Positions 14,703-23,964 are shown, counted from the stretch's first letter. The stretch: DNA of 34,567 nt from Candidatus Anammoximicrobium sp. (GCA_012515235.1 JAAYYU010000252.1:1-34567); one strand, 5' to 3'. Notes: generated by a model not told the origin, from the sequence alone. A program made the numbers and translations.

Positions 14703-16319
14703 GTGGAACGACGAAGGAGTTGGACAAGTGGACTGGCGCGGTCCTTCGTGCGGACCTGCAAGAAGCGGAAACGGGGCTCCAAGATCGCCGATTCGACGGG
14801 TAACGAGTTGTCCGGCGGAGGCCTGCTGACGCGCTCGCTGATCCTGCGGCGATTGTTGCTGCGGGATGTCCTGGCCGACGATGAAGCGTTCGTTGGTTTG
14901 CTGGTGCCGCCGTCAGTCGCAGGAGTGGTCGCCAATATGGCGTGCACGCTCGCCCGCCGCGTGCCCGTCAATCTGAACTATACGGTCACGTCCGAAGTCA
15001 TCAACGAGTGCATCCGTCAGGCCGGCATCAAGCACGTCATCACCAGCCGGGCGTTCATGGAAAAGGTCAAGCTGGAGGTCGCGGCCGAGCTGGTCTTTTT
15101 GGAGGATTTCCGGAGCAAGGCCCGTTTTCGGGACAAGCTGTCGTGCTCCCTGGCGGCCTACGGCGTGCCTGCGGCCTGGCTGGAGCGGTCGCTGGGTCTG
15201 CACCGCGTCACAGGCGACGATCTGGCGACCGTCATCTTTACGTCCGGCTCGACGGGCACTCCCAAAGGCGTCATGCTGACCGAAACCAATATCGGGTCCA
15301 ACGTCCAGGCCATCGAGGAGATTATCCGGCTGAACCGCTCCGACGTGCTGGTCGGCGTGTTGCCGTTCTTCCATTCGTTCGGCTACACAGTCTGCCTGTG
15401 GGTGGTGATGTGCCTGGACGTCAAGGGCGTGTATCACTTCAACCCGCTGGAAGCCAAACAGGTCGGCCGGCTGGTCAAAAAACATGCCGGCACGGTGATC
15501 GTGGTGACGCCGACTTTCCTCCGCACGTATCTGCGCCGCTGCGACGTGGACGAATTTGCGACGTTGGACGCCATCGTCGCCGGCGCGGAAAAACTGCCTC
15601 GGGAGCTGTGCGATGCCTTTGAGGCGAAATTCGGCGTCCGGCCCGTCGAAGGGTACGGAACGACGGAACTGTCACCCGTCGTCAGTGCGAATATCCCCCC
15701 CAGCCGTTCGCCGTCCGGGACGGTCGGCAACCTGAAAGAAGGCACCGTCGGCCGGCCCGCGCCCGGCGTGAGCGCGAAGATCACCGATCTGGACACAGGG
15801 AAAGAAGTGGGCACTGGCCGGCCGGGCATGTTGTGGATCAAAGGCCCCAACGTGATGAAAGGTTACCTGGGCCATGACGAGGTGACTGCCGAGGTGATCC
15901 GAGACGGCTGGTACATGACCGGCGATATCGCGATCATCGACGAAGACGGTTTCCTTCAAATCACCGGCCGGCAAAGCCGGTTCTCCAAGATCGGCGGAGA
16001 AATGGTGCCGCACTTGAAGATCGAGGAAGCCTTGGCCCGCATCATCGGCGGCGATGAGGAGGAAGGCTTCCGGGTCGTGGTGACTGCCGTGACCGACGAG
16101 AGGAAGGGCGAGCGAATCGTCGTCCTCCACACGGCCATCTCGAAGACGCCGGAAGAACTCCGCCGCGGCCTCAGCGAGCTCGGTTTCCCCAACCTGTTCA
16201 TTCCCTCCGAGGACAGCTTCTATCAGGTGGACGAAATCCCCGTCCTGGGCACCGGAAAACTGGACCTCCGGCAGATCAAACAGCTGGCGCTCTTTGTCTT
16301 CGGACAGCCCTCAGGCTGA
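14703..16319 (+). CDS. AMP-forming acyl-CoA/acyl-ACP synthetase, Aas-type ligase domain
   Basis: A 538-residue adenylate-forming enzyme that activates a fatty acid with ATP and passes it to CoA or acyl carrier protein. The ATP loop FTSGSTGTPKG is at 179-189, GYGTTELSP and the YMTGD...GFLQITGR hinge follow, and the C-terminal catalytic lysine is in GTGKLDLRQIK. It resembles the ligase half of Aas (acyl-ACP synthetase/2-acyl-GPE acyltransferase); the acyltransferase and transporter halves often fused to it in related bacteria are absent. It begins with GTG 14703 after TGAGGAG, eight bases away. An in-frame TGA at 14688 rules out a longer start. The substrate is not decided by sequence; recycling of membrane lipid acyl chains is a reasonable guess. 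Confidence 0.88.
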   Translation: MERRRSWTSGLARSFVRTCKKRKRGSKIADSTGNELSGGGLLTRSLILRRLLLRDVLADDEAFVGLLVPPSVAGVVANMACTLARRVPVNLNYTVTSEVINECIRQAGIKHVITSRAFMEKVKLEVAAELVFLEDFRSKARFRDKLSCSLAAYGVPAAWLERSLGLHRVTGDDLATVIFTSGSTGTPKGVMLTETNIGSNVQAIEEIIRLNRSDVLVGVLPFFHSFGYTVCLWVVMCLDVKGVYHFNPLEAKQVGRLVKKHAGTVIVVTPTFLRTYLRRCDVDEFATLDAIVAGAEKLPRELCDAFEAKFGVRPVEGYGTTELSPVVSANIPPSRSPSGTVGNLKEGTVGRPAPGVSAKITDLDTGKEVGTGRPGMLWIKGPNVMKGYLGHDEVTAEVIRDGWYMTGDIAIIDEDGFLQITGRQSRFSKIGGEMVPHLKIEEALARIIGGDEEEGFRVVVTAVTDERKGERIVVLHTAISKTPEELRRGLSELGFPNLFIPSEDSFYQVDEIPVLGTGKLDLRQIKQLALFVFGQPSG

Positions 16320-16683
16320 CACCGAAAAAGCCGTCTGGCGGCGGAAGTCGCAGAACCGTCCTGCCCGACGCCGCTGCCTGCCGGCCGGGCGCCGCGAGCT
16401 GTCCGTTTCCTCCGCATCAATCCAACTGCCGCATGACGATCAAGCCGCGGGCCCGCTCGGACCAACGAAGGGCGGTCGCTGCAGGGACTGCGGTTCGGCG
16501 GGCGATTCTCGAAACTTGCGTTCTCACGCAAACCACCCGCAGGACACGTCCGAGGCGATGTCGCCCAGGATGTGCTCCAACTCGAACGCACAGTCAGCCT
16601 CACCAAAGTACCCGTCACGCTCCGATGCTTGCAAGGGCAAGGTCATCGCGGAGTCTGCTCTCCGTGGATCGGGATCGTGCCAG
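16320..16683. other. Intergenic region with a possible gene remnant
   Basis: This 364 bp gap lies between two converging genes. On the minus strand, 16646-16524 could encode 40 residues including ERDGYFGEADCAFELEHIL, which looks like natural protein rather than random frame. It ends at a stop and has no clear ribosome-binding site. It may be a decayed gene end. Nothing else is supported. Confidence 0.35.
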
Positions 16684-18342
16684 TCAGGCTTCCCCATAAC
16701 CAACACTGAGTTCGATCTCGACCAGATTGATCTTCGCCGCCAAGCCGGGCTTCAACTTCGTTGGCGCGACTTCCAAGACGTTTTCGCCCCGGACGAGTTG
16801 GCTCGACTGCAAAGCAATTTCGTAATCCAGGTACGGTCCGAGCTTGACGGTGTGGATCCGCGTGTCGCGCCCGTTGGCGGCGTAACGCACCTGCTGCGGG
16901 CCGGACGCGATCGCGTGGCCGTTCAGGGTTATCTGGAATTGCTCGCGGCGGCCCACGTTTTCGATCTTGAAGCGGAGCGTGACGGCGCGCGTCCGGTCGC
17001 CGTCTTCGGAACAACGGAACACGGCTTTCAACCGGCCTTGAGCGTCCTGGCGGTCCAGGCTGGCCAAGTCCGGGTCGTAGTGGCGATAGCGGGTGTCGTT
17101 GCCGAAGTGGAAGAGAAACCGCTTGGCCTTGCCGCGCAGCGACTCCGGCCGGCCGATCTCGTCGAGGGCCTGGCCGACCTGGGTGAAATCCAAGTGTCCG
17201 TAGGGCCGCATGTCCGGCAGCGCCATCATCCCCTGGTCCACGGCGGTGGGCATCTGGGCGGCCAGTTCGTACAGGCACGGGTAGTTGAACAGGTAGACGC
17301 CGTCCGCGCCCGATGCGTAGGCGTTGGCGGCCGCCGCGCGGTACTCTTTGAGTCCCAGGTATCGGCCGGTCTGCGGCGAGCAGCCGATGTAGGCCAAGAC
17401 CGGCGTGCCGCGCACGAGCGTTTTCCAACGCTCGATGGGGTGATTCATGTATGCCTGGTACGTGCCCACGCTCACGTGGTCGAACAGCCGCTCGGCGTCC
17501 CAGGCGGCAACGTCCAGCCCGCACTCCAAGGCCAGTTCGGGCGTGAGCGGCACGTTGATCGCCAGCAGGTAATCGGGCCGCTTCAGCCTTCTTGCGCGAT
17601 CCGCCAAAGCCGCCTTGATCCGGCGCACCATTTCCGTGAACAGCGGCGCTTGCTCGGCCCCCTTGCCGGGCAGAAAGAAGAACGGCGAACGCATGGCGTC
17701 GAGTTCGAGCCCGTCGATTTCCGGGTACAGGTCCGCGAACTCCAGCACCCGCTCGGCAAAGTGCGCTCGCACTTCGTCGAACGCGTAGTTCAGGCAGCCG
17801 CCGTAGTAGCCGTAGGCCGAGCCGAGCGCCCGCTTGGCATGTTGCTTCCAGAACTCGCTCACGTGGGGATTCTTCAGCGACGTGAAATGGGCGTCGTTCA
17901 TGCGGAAGCTGGCCAGCACCTTCTTGCCCCACTCGCGCAGGATGGCGAACACCGTGCCGAAGTAGCCGCCGGGTTCGCGGGCAAAACTGTCGACGTTCTG
18001 GTAGATCCGCCGCCGTCGATCGTCGCCTGCGCCGAGCACGTTGTAGGGGACGCCGACCCGGCTCGGATAGAATGTCGGCCAGGACATGTCGCCGACGCAA
18101 TAGGCGACGACGTCCACTCCGGGCCGGCAGTAGCTCTGCAGGTACCGCCGCAGATCGGCCTTGCCAAGTTCGTCGTTCAGATTCAAGAACACGTGACCGT
18201 CGTCGTTCAGAACTAGTTTGCCGGGGGATACGGCTCGAGGGGGCGTTGGCTGTGCACTTTGCCCCCTGGCACTGGCGAGGCTTGCCGTAGCGCACGCGGC
18301 CGAGGCCTGCAAGAATTCGCGGCGACTGCAAGGATACGGCAT
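16684..18342 (-). CDS. Tat-exported TIM-barrel glycoside-hydrolase-like protein
   Basis: 552 residues. The N-terminus carries a twin-arginine signal (CSRREFLQASAACATASLASA), so the protein is exported folded. ATG 18342 is preferred to the adjacent GTG 18345 because GAGAGGAG lies ~7 bases upstream. The central ~330 residues look like a (beta/alpha)8 barrel of the family-10-like hydrolase type often predicted in Planctomycetota: DGLELDAMRSPFFF carries acidic residues at a strand end, and GTPVLAYIGCSPQTG and SGADGVYLFNYPC mark later strands. The last ~140 residues (RAVTLRFKIENVG onward) form a beta-sandwich-like domain, perhaps carbohydrate-binding. Substrate unknown. It is divergently arranged with the DUF6807 gene, sharing a 293 bp upstream region. 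Confidence 0.75.
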   Translation of the reverse strand: MPYPCSRREFLQASAACATASLASARGQSAQPTPPRAVSPGKLVLNDDGHVFLNLNDELGKADLRRYLQSYCRPGVDVVAYCVGDMSWPTFYPSRVGVPYNVLGAGDDRRRRIYQNVDSFAREPGGYFGTVFAILREWGKKVLASFRMNDAHFTSLKNPHVSEFWKQHAKRALGSAYGYYGGCLNYAFDEVRAHFAERVLEFADLYPEIDGLELDAMRSPFFFLPGKGAEQAPLFTEMVRRIKAALADRARRLKRPDYLLAINVPLTPELALECGLDVAAWDAERLFDHVSVGTYQAYMNHPIERWKTLVRGTPVLAYIGCSPQTGRYLGLKEYRAAAANAYASGADGVYLFNYPCLYELAAQMPTAVDQGMMALPDMRPYGHLDFTQVGQALDEIGRPESLRGKAKRFLFHFGNDTRYRHYDPDLASLDRQDAQGRLKAVFRCSEDGDRTRAVTLRFKIENVGRREQFQITLNGHAIASGPQQVRYAANGRDTRIHTVKLGPYLDYEIALQSSQLVRGENVLEVAPTKLKPGLAAKINLVEIELSVGYGEA

Positions 18343-18368
18343 CACGCGGCTCCTCTCCGTGGGTTTGT

Positions 18369-18411
18369 CGGACGACCTGCGTCCGAGTACGCTTCAGGCT
18401 CAGGTCGTCCG
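18369..18411. repeat. Inverted repeat in divergent promoter region
   Basis: CGGACGACCTG (18369-18379) and its exact reverse complement CAGGTCGTCCG (18401-18411), separated by 21 bases. They lie between the divergent Tat-exported hydrolase-like gene and the DUF6807 gene. It could be an operator for a shared regulator or a dispersed hairpin; no second copy is seen in this window. Confidence 0.5.
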
Positions 18412-18635
18412 CAAGTTTCCCTGTGGGCGATCGGGAAGTCAAGCTGCCGGTTCGATCCGTGCCCCAATCGACCAACGCGGGTAAAGACCGGTGGGCTGAC
18501 GCCGCCTTGACTTCTCGCGCCCGCCGAGTTAGGCATAGGCACCAGCACGAAACGAAAAGACCGTGCCCAAATCCCGTTGGGTGCTCGCGACTCTCCATCC
18601 CTGTTTGTTCTTCCTTCCGTTCAGTGAGGCCGTCC

Positions 18636-19754
18636 ATGAGGCTGAATTCTTCATACACCTGGCTGCTGCCGATCGTCTTCACGTTTGCTGCTTGTGCGGT
18701 ACCAGCGGCCGAGGCAGGGGAAAGCGCTTCGACCGCGGAGCGCCTGGAGGCAACGGCGCTGCCCGACGCCAAGCCGGTCCCGGACATGCAGGTGTTGCCG
18801 CTGCCTTACGACCAAGCGGTCTTTGAGCACCTGGGGCGGCAACTGACCCGATATCATTTCGGCGCGGCGCTGCGGAGGCCGTTCTGGTATCCGATCACGG
18901 GACCGGCTGGCCGGTCGCTGACGCGGATGAGCATGCCCAGCGATCCGGGCCGGTCGATGACTCGGGACGTTCAGCCGCAGGACCCGGACAAGCCGGAGGA
19001 TCCGCTGGGGCACAGCCACCAGACATCCGTGTGGATCTCGCACAAAGACGTCAACGGCATCGACTTCTGGCGCGACGGCGGGCCGATTGCGGGTCAAATC
19101 GTGCAGCAGACGTGCCGCGAGGGACTGCAGTACGAGGACGGTTCGCCGGCCGCCTCCTTGCTCACGCTCAACCACTGGAACGATCCCCAGGGCAAGACCT
19201 TGCTGGTCGAACGTCGCCGGGCGACGGTCGTGGCGGGCGAGACCGGTGCCTGGCGGCTGACCATCGACCTGCAATTCGAGGCTCCGCCGGGCAGTCCCGT
19301 GACACTCGGCAAGACTCCTTTCGGGCCCCTGGGCGTGCGGATGGCCAAGACGATCGGCGTGAACGACGGCGGCGGCCGGATTTTGAACAGCGAGGGCCAA
19401 CGCAACGAGGCCCAGGCGTTCCGCCAGCGGGCTCGCTGGGTCGATTACAGCGGGCCGATCGCCAACGGACAGACGGCCGGCATCACGCTGCTGGATCACC
19501 CTGTCAATCCGGTGCATCCCGCGCCGTTCAATGTGCGCGACAACGGCTGGATGGGTCCCTGCCTGACGCTCGACGGCCCCCTCACGATCACGCCCGACCA
19601 GCCCCTGCGCCTCCGCTACGGAGTGTGGATTCACCCCGAGGTGCCGGATGCCGGAACGCTCGATCGGCAATGGGAAGCCTTTGCCCGCGAAGAGCTGACG
19701 CCGCTGAGCATGAGGAAGCCGGCCCCGAAGAAAAAGGAGACGCCGGGCAACTAG
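18636..19754 (+). CDS. Exported DUF6807 (PmoA-like) family protein
   Basis: 372 residues with a Sec signal peptide (hydrophobic LLPIVFTFAACAV, cleavage near AEA ~25). ATG 18636 has GTGAGG eight bases upstream and begins the signal peptide. The family signature is GHSHQTSVWISHKDVNGIDFW-like (split here as GHSHQTSVWIS and HKDVNGIDFW), a histidine-containing segment near residues 130-150, together with YWP-type RPFWYPITGPAG earlier. Despite the name, these proteins are unrelated to true particulate methane monooxygenase subunits. They are common in planctomycete and Bacteroidota polysaccharide-use loci and are thought to handle sugar-derived substrates; the reaction is not known to me. The neighbourhood of two glycosidase-like genes fits that idea. 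It ends in a Lys/Pro-rich tail. Confidence 0.8.
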   Translation: MRLNSSYTWLLPIVFTFAACAVPAAEAGESASTAERLEATALPDAKPVPDMQVLPLPYDQAVFEHLGRQLTRYHFGAALRRPFWYPITGPAGRSLTRMSMPSDPGRSMTRDVQPQDPDKPEDPLGHSHQTSVWISHKDVNGIDFWRDGGPIAGQIVQQTCREGLQYEDGSPAASLLTLNHWNDPQGKTLLVERRRATVVAGETGAWRLTIDLQFEAPPGSPVTLGKTPFGPLGVRMAKTIGVNDGGGRILNSEGQRNEAQAFRQRARWVDYSGPIANGQTAGITLLDHPVNPVHPAPFNVRDNGWMGPCLTLDGPLTITPDQPLRLRYGVWIHPEVPDAGTLDRQWEAFAREELTPLSMRKPAPKKKETPGN

Positions 19755-19755
19755 T

Positions 19756-19979
19756 ACCAAACGGGATTTCGGCACTTTTCCGCGTCGTTTATGAAGTCAC
19801 GGCCATCGCTGCTGGGGTCAGGCTTACAGAATTCAGTTTTGGCCGAGCAGAGTCGGACGACGTGGCTGGCGACAAACTCGGCCAAAATTGAATTCTGTAA
19901 GCCTGACCCCATTTCGCGCGACCGTGCCATCGTAGACCGCGACTTTCCGTGGCAGTTTCCCGTTTGGCGCCAGGACAGC
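19756..19979 (-). repeat. 225-bp nested palindromic element, copy A
   Basis: The core is an inverted repeat, 19814-19847 and 19877-19910 (34 bp arms, one mismatch, 29-base loop), starting GGGGTCAGGCTTACAGAATT. Outer inverted repeats CCAAACGGGA (19757-19766) and TCCCGTTTGG (19958-19967) frame it. The reverse complement of the whole element, including the flanks between inner and outer repeats, aligns with the copy at 29228-29452. It fills the gap between two converging genes. It has no coding capacity, so it resembles a MITE or REP-type element moved by an enzyme encoded elsewhere. Confidence 0.8.
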
Positions 19980-20012
19980 ACCGCGCAGCTTGCGATCCCG
20001 TCGTGCCGGTTA

Positions 20013-21530
20013 TCATTTCGACACGGGCATCACCAGGCTTTTCTCCGTGATCAGCGCGGGCGCGTCGTACACGGGAATGGCTGTCAGCACAGTCCGGCCG
20101 TCGCCGCTCGCAACGCGGTCCTGCGGCAACTCGTAAATCGCGCCCGTGACCGTATCGACCCACACCGGCTCGGCCAAGGTGACGCCGCGGAGCGTGATCT
20201 GGGCTGGCGTTGTCTCGTTGGCGTTGTCCGGATGGGACGAGCAGTCCCAGCAGGCCAACAGGTGCGGCCCGCCGTCCTGCTTCTGGAACAGGTAGGCGGC
20301 GACCTGCTTGGCGCATTGGACCTCGCCGGCAAATCCGGCGACGGGCGCCAGCGAGCTGTCGAACACGGTGGCCACGTTCTGGACCGTGTAGTACGCCGGT
20401 TTGACCTTCAGCACGCGGCCGTCCTCGTTGCACTTGAGCAGTCCCATCCGCTTCATGAACCGGTCCTGGCGAGTGCGGATCCAGAGAGGATCGATGAACC
20501 GGGTATAGCGTTCGGGTTGGTCGTACGCGGGATCGTAGAAGGTGAACACCAGCGACTCGATGCCGTGGCCCAGGTCGCCGATCATCCGCCGCGCGTTCCA
20601 TTTGCACTGGGTCAGTTCGCTGTTCCAGGTTTGGGACGAGATGGGGGCCGAGTAGTGGGGGCTGGACGTCGCGCCCGACTCACCCTGCCAGATCTTCATG
20701 CCCGGCGCATAGCGGTGAATCAGCGCCGTGAACTGCTCGACCCGCGGATACACGTCGTCGGGATTGAGGGAGTAATCGTGATAGATCATCCAGTGGAACA
20801 AGCCGGTTTGGCCGCGCTCGTGGAGCACTTGCATGTAGGGTTCGGCGAAGCGGACGCTGGGCGAGCCGATCACCAGGCCGGCGATCCGCGCGTCGGGGAT
20901 GTGGCGTTTGATGATCTCCGCGGTGCGGATGTTGTTGTCGGCGGTTATTTCCGGCGTATTTGCCTTGGCGTTGCTGGGTTCGTTCCAGGTCGACCAGTCG
21001 CGGACCCGGCCTTGGTAGTGCCGGGCCAGAGCCGTGATCCAAGCGTCCCAGGCGGCCAGGGCCGGTTCGCCGCGAGGCAGTCCGTCGCTGAGCGACGCTC
21101 CGCCGCCGCCGGGATAGATCGGGTTGCCGTAGGAGGTCTCCAGCAGGACGTCCATGCCCTGCGCGCGCAGATAGTCCACCTGGCGGTCCAGCCAGGCGAA
21201 ATCGTACACGCCGGGGACTTTTTCCGTCTTGGCCCAGCCGGCCTGCAGGCGGATGCGTTGGATGCCCAGCGGTTCGATGTACGCCTTGAACTGCTCGAAG
21301 TCGCCGTAGTCGCGGTCCAGCATTTCGCAGCCGATGGCCAGCGACGACCGGCCCACCTGCCTGGCGCCGCGGGGGCGGAGCGTCCCGATCCGCTTCAGGC
21401 CGGGATCGAGGGTCGTCTGGACGCGATCGTGCGTGGAATCGATCAGCGGGCCTTCGGCAGCGTTGCCGGTGACCGCACAGGCGGTTCCCAGGAGCACGGC
21501 CAGCGTGGCAAGCGATACGGCGGTTTTCAT
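20013..21530 (-). CDS. Exported clan-A type glycoside hydrolase
   Basis: 505 residues with a Sec signal peptide (VSLATLAVLLGTACAV). ATG 21530 is chosen because it starts the signal sequence; the open frame continues 41 residues upstream without a signal. The ribosome-binding site is weak. The catalytic (beta/alpha)8 barrel has the two glutamates expected in clan GH-A: the acid/base Glu184 in STWNEPSNA and the nucleophile candidate Glu284 in KIWQGESGA, about 100 residues apart. RLQAGWAKTEKVPGVYDFAWLD near 95-115 is typical of GH39/GH5-like enzymes. Residues ~400-505 form a beta-rich C-terminal domain. The substrate is unknown, perhaps a xyloside or other hemicellulose fragment. It faces away from the two-domain hydrolase gene, sharing a 211 bp divergent upstream region. 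Confidence 0.8.
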   Translation of the reverse strand: MKTAVSLATLAVLLGTACAVTGNAAEGPLIDSTHDRVQTTLDPGLKRIGTLRPRGARQVGRSSLAIGCEMLDRDYGDFEQFKAYIEPLGIQRIRLQAGWAKTEKVPGVYDFAWLDRQVDYLRAQGMDVLLETSYGNPIYPGGGGASLSDGLPRGEPALAAWDAWITALARHYQGRVRDWSTWNEPSNAKANTPEITADNNIRTAEIIKRHIPDARIAGLVIGSPSVRFAEPYMQVLHERGQTGLFHWMIYHDYSLNPDDVYPRVEQFTALIHRYAPGMKIWQGESGATSSPHYSAPISSQTWNSELTQCKWNARRMIGDLGHGIESLVFTFYDPAYDQPERYTRFIDPLWIRTRQDRFMKRMGLLKCNEDGRVLKVKPAYYTVQNVATVFDSSLAPVAGFAGEVQCAKQVAAYLFQKQDGGPHLLACWDCSSHPDNANETTPAQITLRGVTLAEPVWVDTVTGAIYELPQDRVASGDGRTVLTAIPVYDAPALITEKSLVMPVSK

Positions 21531-21741
21531 GACACAGGCCTGTTCTTTCTGCGGGTTGTGAGCGCTGCGGGTCAGGCGCCGATGACGCGCGGACGCCCCC
21601 GGCCCCCCTTGCCGGCTCGGAGTCTTTATACTAACGGAGATCGCCCGTGGCAATCGTGTGCGGTTTCACGTTGGCGATTGGCTGGGTTGTGAGGAACTGG
21701 TTCGGAAGACAAGTGCCGCTGTAGGCGGGAGGAAGGATGAG

Positions 21742-23964
21742 ATGAAACGTTCGCTGTGGATCGCTTGCACCGTCGTCTTGGGGTTCGCTGGTTTTGGCAA
21801 GGCGGCCGCAGAGCCGGAACCCGACCGCATGTTGGCTGCGCCGACGCCCATGTTCACGGAGTGGCAGACGCGTTTTGGCGGTGCTCCGCCGGATTTCGAC
21901 GCCTTGCGCACATTCGCCGGGTTGCCGCCCCTGTTGGAGTTCTACGACGGGCGGCCGGTGCGCACGGCCGACCAGTGGCAGGAACGGCGGGGCGAGTTGC
22001 GGAGGCTGTTGTGCGAGTACTTCCTGGGCACGCCGCCCAACGAGATCCCGCAGCGGAAGCAGGCCCAGGTGCTGGCCGAAACGCGCGAGGGAGCGTCGGT
22101 GTCGCGTCTGGTCGAGCTGACGTTTGCGACCACGCCCCCGGTGTCGATCACGATCGAGGTTCTGTCGCCCGAAGGACCTGGGCCGTTTCCCGTGCTGTTC
22201 ACGCAGACCAATCACCGCCGCTGGGGACTGCTGGCCCTGGCCCGCGGGTACCTGGTGTGCATCTATCCGGGCGCGGACATCGACGACCAGTCGGACAAGT
22301 TCCTGCCGGTGTATCCGGAGTGCGATTGGGCTCGCTTGCTGCGGCGGGCGTGGACGGCCAGCCGGGCGTTGGACTACGTGCTCACGTTGCCCGAGGCCGA
22401 CGGGCGGCACGTGGCGATCACCGGCCACTCGCGGAACGGCAAACAGTCGCTGATCGCGGCCGCGATGGACGAGCGGTTCACCGCGGTGATTTCCAGCAGT
22501 TCGGGCGTCGGCGGGGCGGTCGCCTACCGCTTCGGCAGCGAACGGGCTTTTGACGAGAGCGTCGAGTTCATGACCCGCAACCGGACGACCGGCACCTGGT
22601 TCAGCCAGCGTCTGCGGTGGTTCACCGGCCGGGAGAACAAGTTGCCGACGGACAACCACGCGCTGTTGGGCCTGATTGCGCCGCGGCATTGCCTGATCTC
22701 CACGGCGTACAACGATGGCTGCGACCAGAGCTTCTCGGCCGAGCAGTCGTATCTGGCGGCCCGCGAGGTGTACCGTTTTGCCGGGCGTCCCGAGGCGTTG
22801 CGGATCGTGTGGCGTCCGGGCGGGCACGAGACGTGCGCCCAGGTGATCGAAGGCTATCTGGACTGGTGTGATTTCGCTTTCGGCCGCTCGCCGGCGGGTC
22901 TGCCCGAGGAGCTGATCCACGACTTTGACTGGGAGGCCTGGAGCCGTCGCCCGCAGCCTGCTCCTCCTCCGCGCGACGCCGAGGCGCGTCAGCGGATCGC
23001 CTGGGGGCTGGGCGAACAGCCGCCGCGCCAGACCACGCCCGGCGGCAAGTATGGCAGTCCGGCGGCGCACGTCTCGCAGATGCTCGACCGCGGCCAGGAG
23101 ACGGACCAGGTGGGGCGGCTGGCCGTGAACTTCGGCGAGTACGTAGCCGGCGAGTTCTACTACCCCAAGAACGCCCCAGGACCGTTGCCCGTGGTCGTGT
23201 GGCTGCACCCGTACAGCTATAACCTGGGCTACAACGGAGCCTATATGGTCGGGCCGCGGATTCAGCAATTCCTGCCCCAGAAGGGCGTGGCCGTGCTGGC
23301 TTTCGACCAGATCGGCTTCGGACAACGGCTGCACGAGGGCACTCGGTTCTACGAACGGTATCCGCGCTGGTCGCGGCTGGGAAAGATGGTCCGCGACGTC
23401 CAAGCGGCCGTCGACCTGCTGACCTTGGCCAGCCAGTCCGACGGCTCACGGCGGCCGGAGGATCAGATCCAAGGCCTGCCGCCGATCGACGCCAAGCGCA
23501 TTTGCCTGTTGGGATATTCGCTGGGCGGCACGGTGGCGCTGCACGCGGCCGCGCTCGACTCGCGGGTCGCCGGCGTGGCCTGTTTCGCGGGCTTTACGCC
23601 GATGCGCACCGATACCGAAGCCAAGCCCACCGGCGGCTTGCGGCGGTTCTGGAAGTGGCACGCGCTGCAACCGCAATTGGGCCTGTTCCAGGGCCGGGAG
23701 GCGGAGTTGCCCTACGATTTCGACGACCTGCTGCGCCTGGTAGCCCCGCGTCCCTGCCTGGTGGTCGCACCCCGGCACGATCGCGACGCCGATCCGGTCG
23801 ACGTCACACGCTGTATCGATTCGGTCCGTGCCGCCTGGAACGAACGCGATGCCGCGGGGAACCTCACCTACCAGGCTCCCGACGATTACAGCCGCTTTCA
23901 GACGGACCAGCAACAGGCGTTCTGGACGTGGTTCGAGCACACGTTCGCCACGTCCGGCGAGTGA
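21742..23964 (+). CDS. Exported protein with two alpha/beta-hydrolase domains (esterase-like)
   Basis: 740 residues, signal peptide at 1-23 (MKRSLWIACTVVLGFAGFGKAAA). ATG 21742 has GGGAGGAAGG upstream; an ATG 28 codons earlier is rejected because it would mask the signal. The first hydrolase domain (~100-400) has the nucleophile elbow GHSRNGK with Ser230, the form seen in glucuronoyl-esterase/CE15-like and related acetyl-xylan-esterase-like enzymes. The second (~440-740) has GYSLGGT with Ser593, as in dienelactone-hydrolase-like or prolyl-oligopeptidase-like esterases. Both elbows are intact, so both domains may be active. Together they suggest side-chain removal from plant or algal polysaccharide. 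Neighbouring exported glycosidase-like genes support this, but no binding module or SusCD genes are present. Confidence 0.85.
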   Translation: MKRSLWIACTVVLGFAGFGKAAAEPEPDRMLAAPTPMFTEWQTRFGGAPPDFDALRTFAGLPPLLEFYDGRPVRTADQWQERRGELRRLLCEYFLGTPPNEIPQRKQAQVLAETREGASVSRLVELTFATTPPVSITIEVLSPEGPGPFPVLFTQTNHRRWGLLALARGYLVCIYPGADIDDQSDKFLPVYPECDWARLLRRAWTASRALDYVLTLPEADGRHVAITGHSRNGKQSLIAAAMDERFTAVISSSSGVGGAVAYRFGSERAFDESVEFMTRNRTTGTWFSQRLRWFTGRENKLPTDNHALLGLIAPRHCLISTAYNDGCDQSFSAEQSYLAAREVYRFAGRPEALRIVWRPGGHETCAQVIEGYLDWCDFAFGRSPAGLPEELIHDFDWEAWSRRPQPAPPPRDAEARQRIAWGLGEQPPRQTTPGGKYGSPAAHVSQMLDRGQETDQVGRLAVNFGEYVAGEFYYPKNAPGPLPVVVWLHPYSYNLGYNGAYMVGPRIQQFLPQKGVAVLAFDQIGFGQRLHEGTRFYERYPRWSRLGKMVRDVQAAVDLLTLASQSDGSRRPEDQIQGLPPIDAKRICLLGYSLGGTVALHAAALDSRVAGVACFAGFTPMRTDTEAKPTGGLRRFWKWHALQPQLGLFQGREAELPYDFDDLLRLVAPRPCLVVAPRHDRDADPVDVTRCIDSVRAAWNERDAAGNLTYQAPDDYSRFQTDQQQAFWTWFEHTFATSGE

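Noticed and set aside
18440..18470. GGTTCGATCC resembling a tRNA T-arm
   Set aside because: The flanking bases do not form the 5-bp T-stem and no acceptor, D- or anticodon stem could be laid out around it.
21631..23403. 590-codon minus-strand frame over the two-domain hydrolase gene
   Set aside because: Overlaps a gene with signal peptide and two intact nucleophile elbows; its own product is low-complexity Arg/Gln/Leu/Val.
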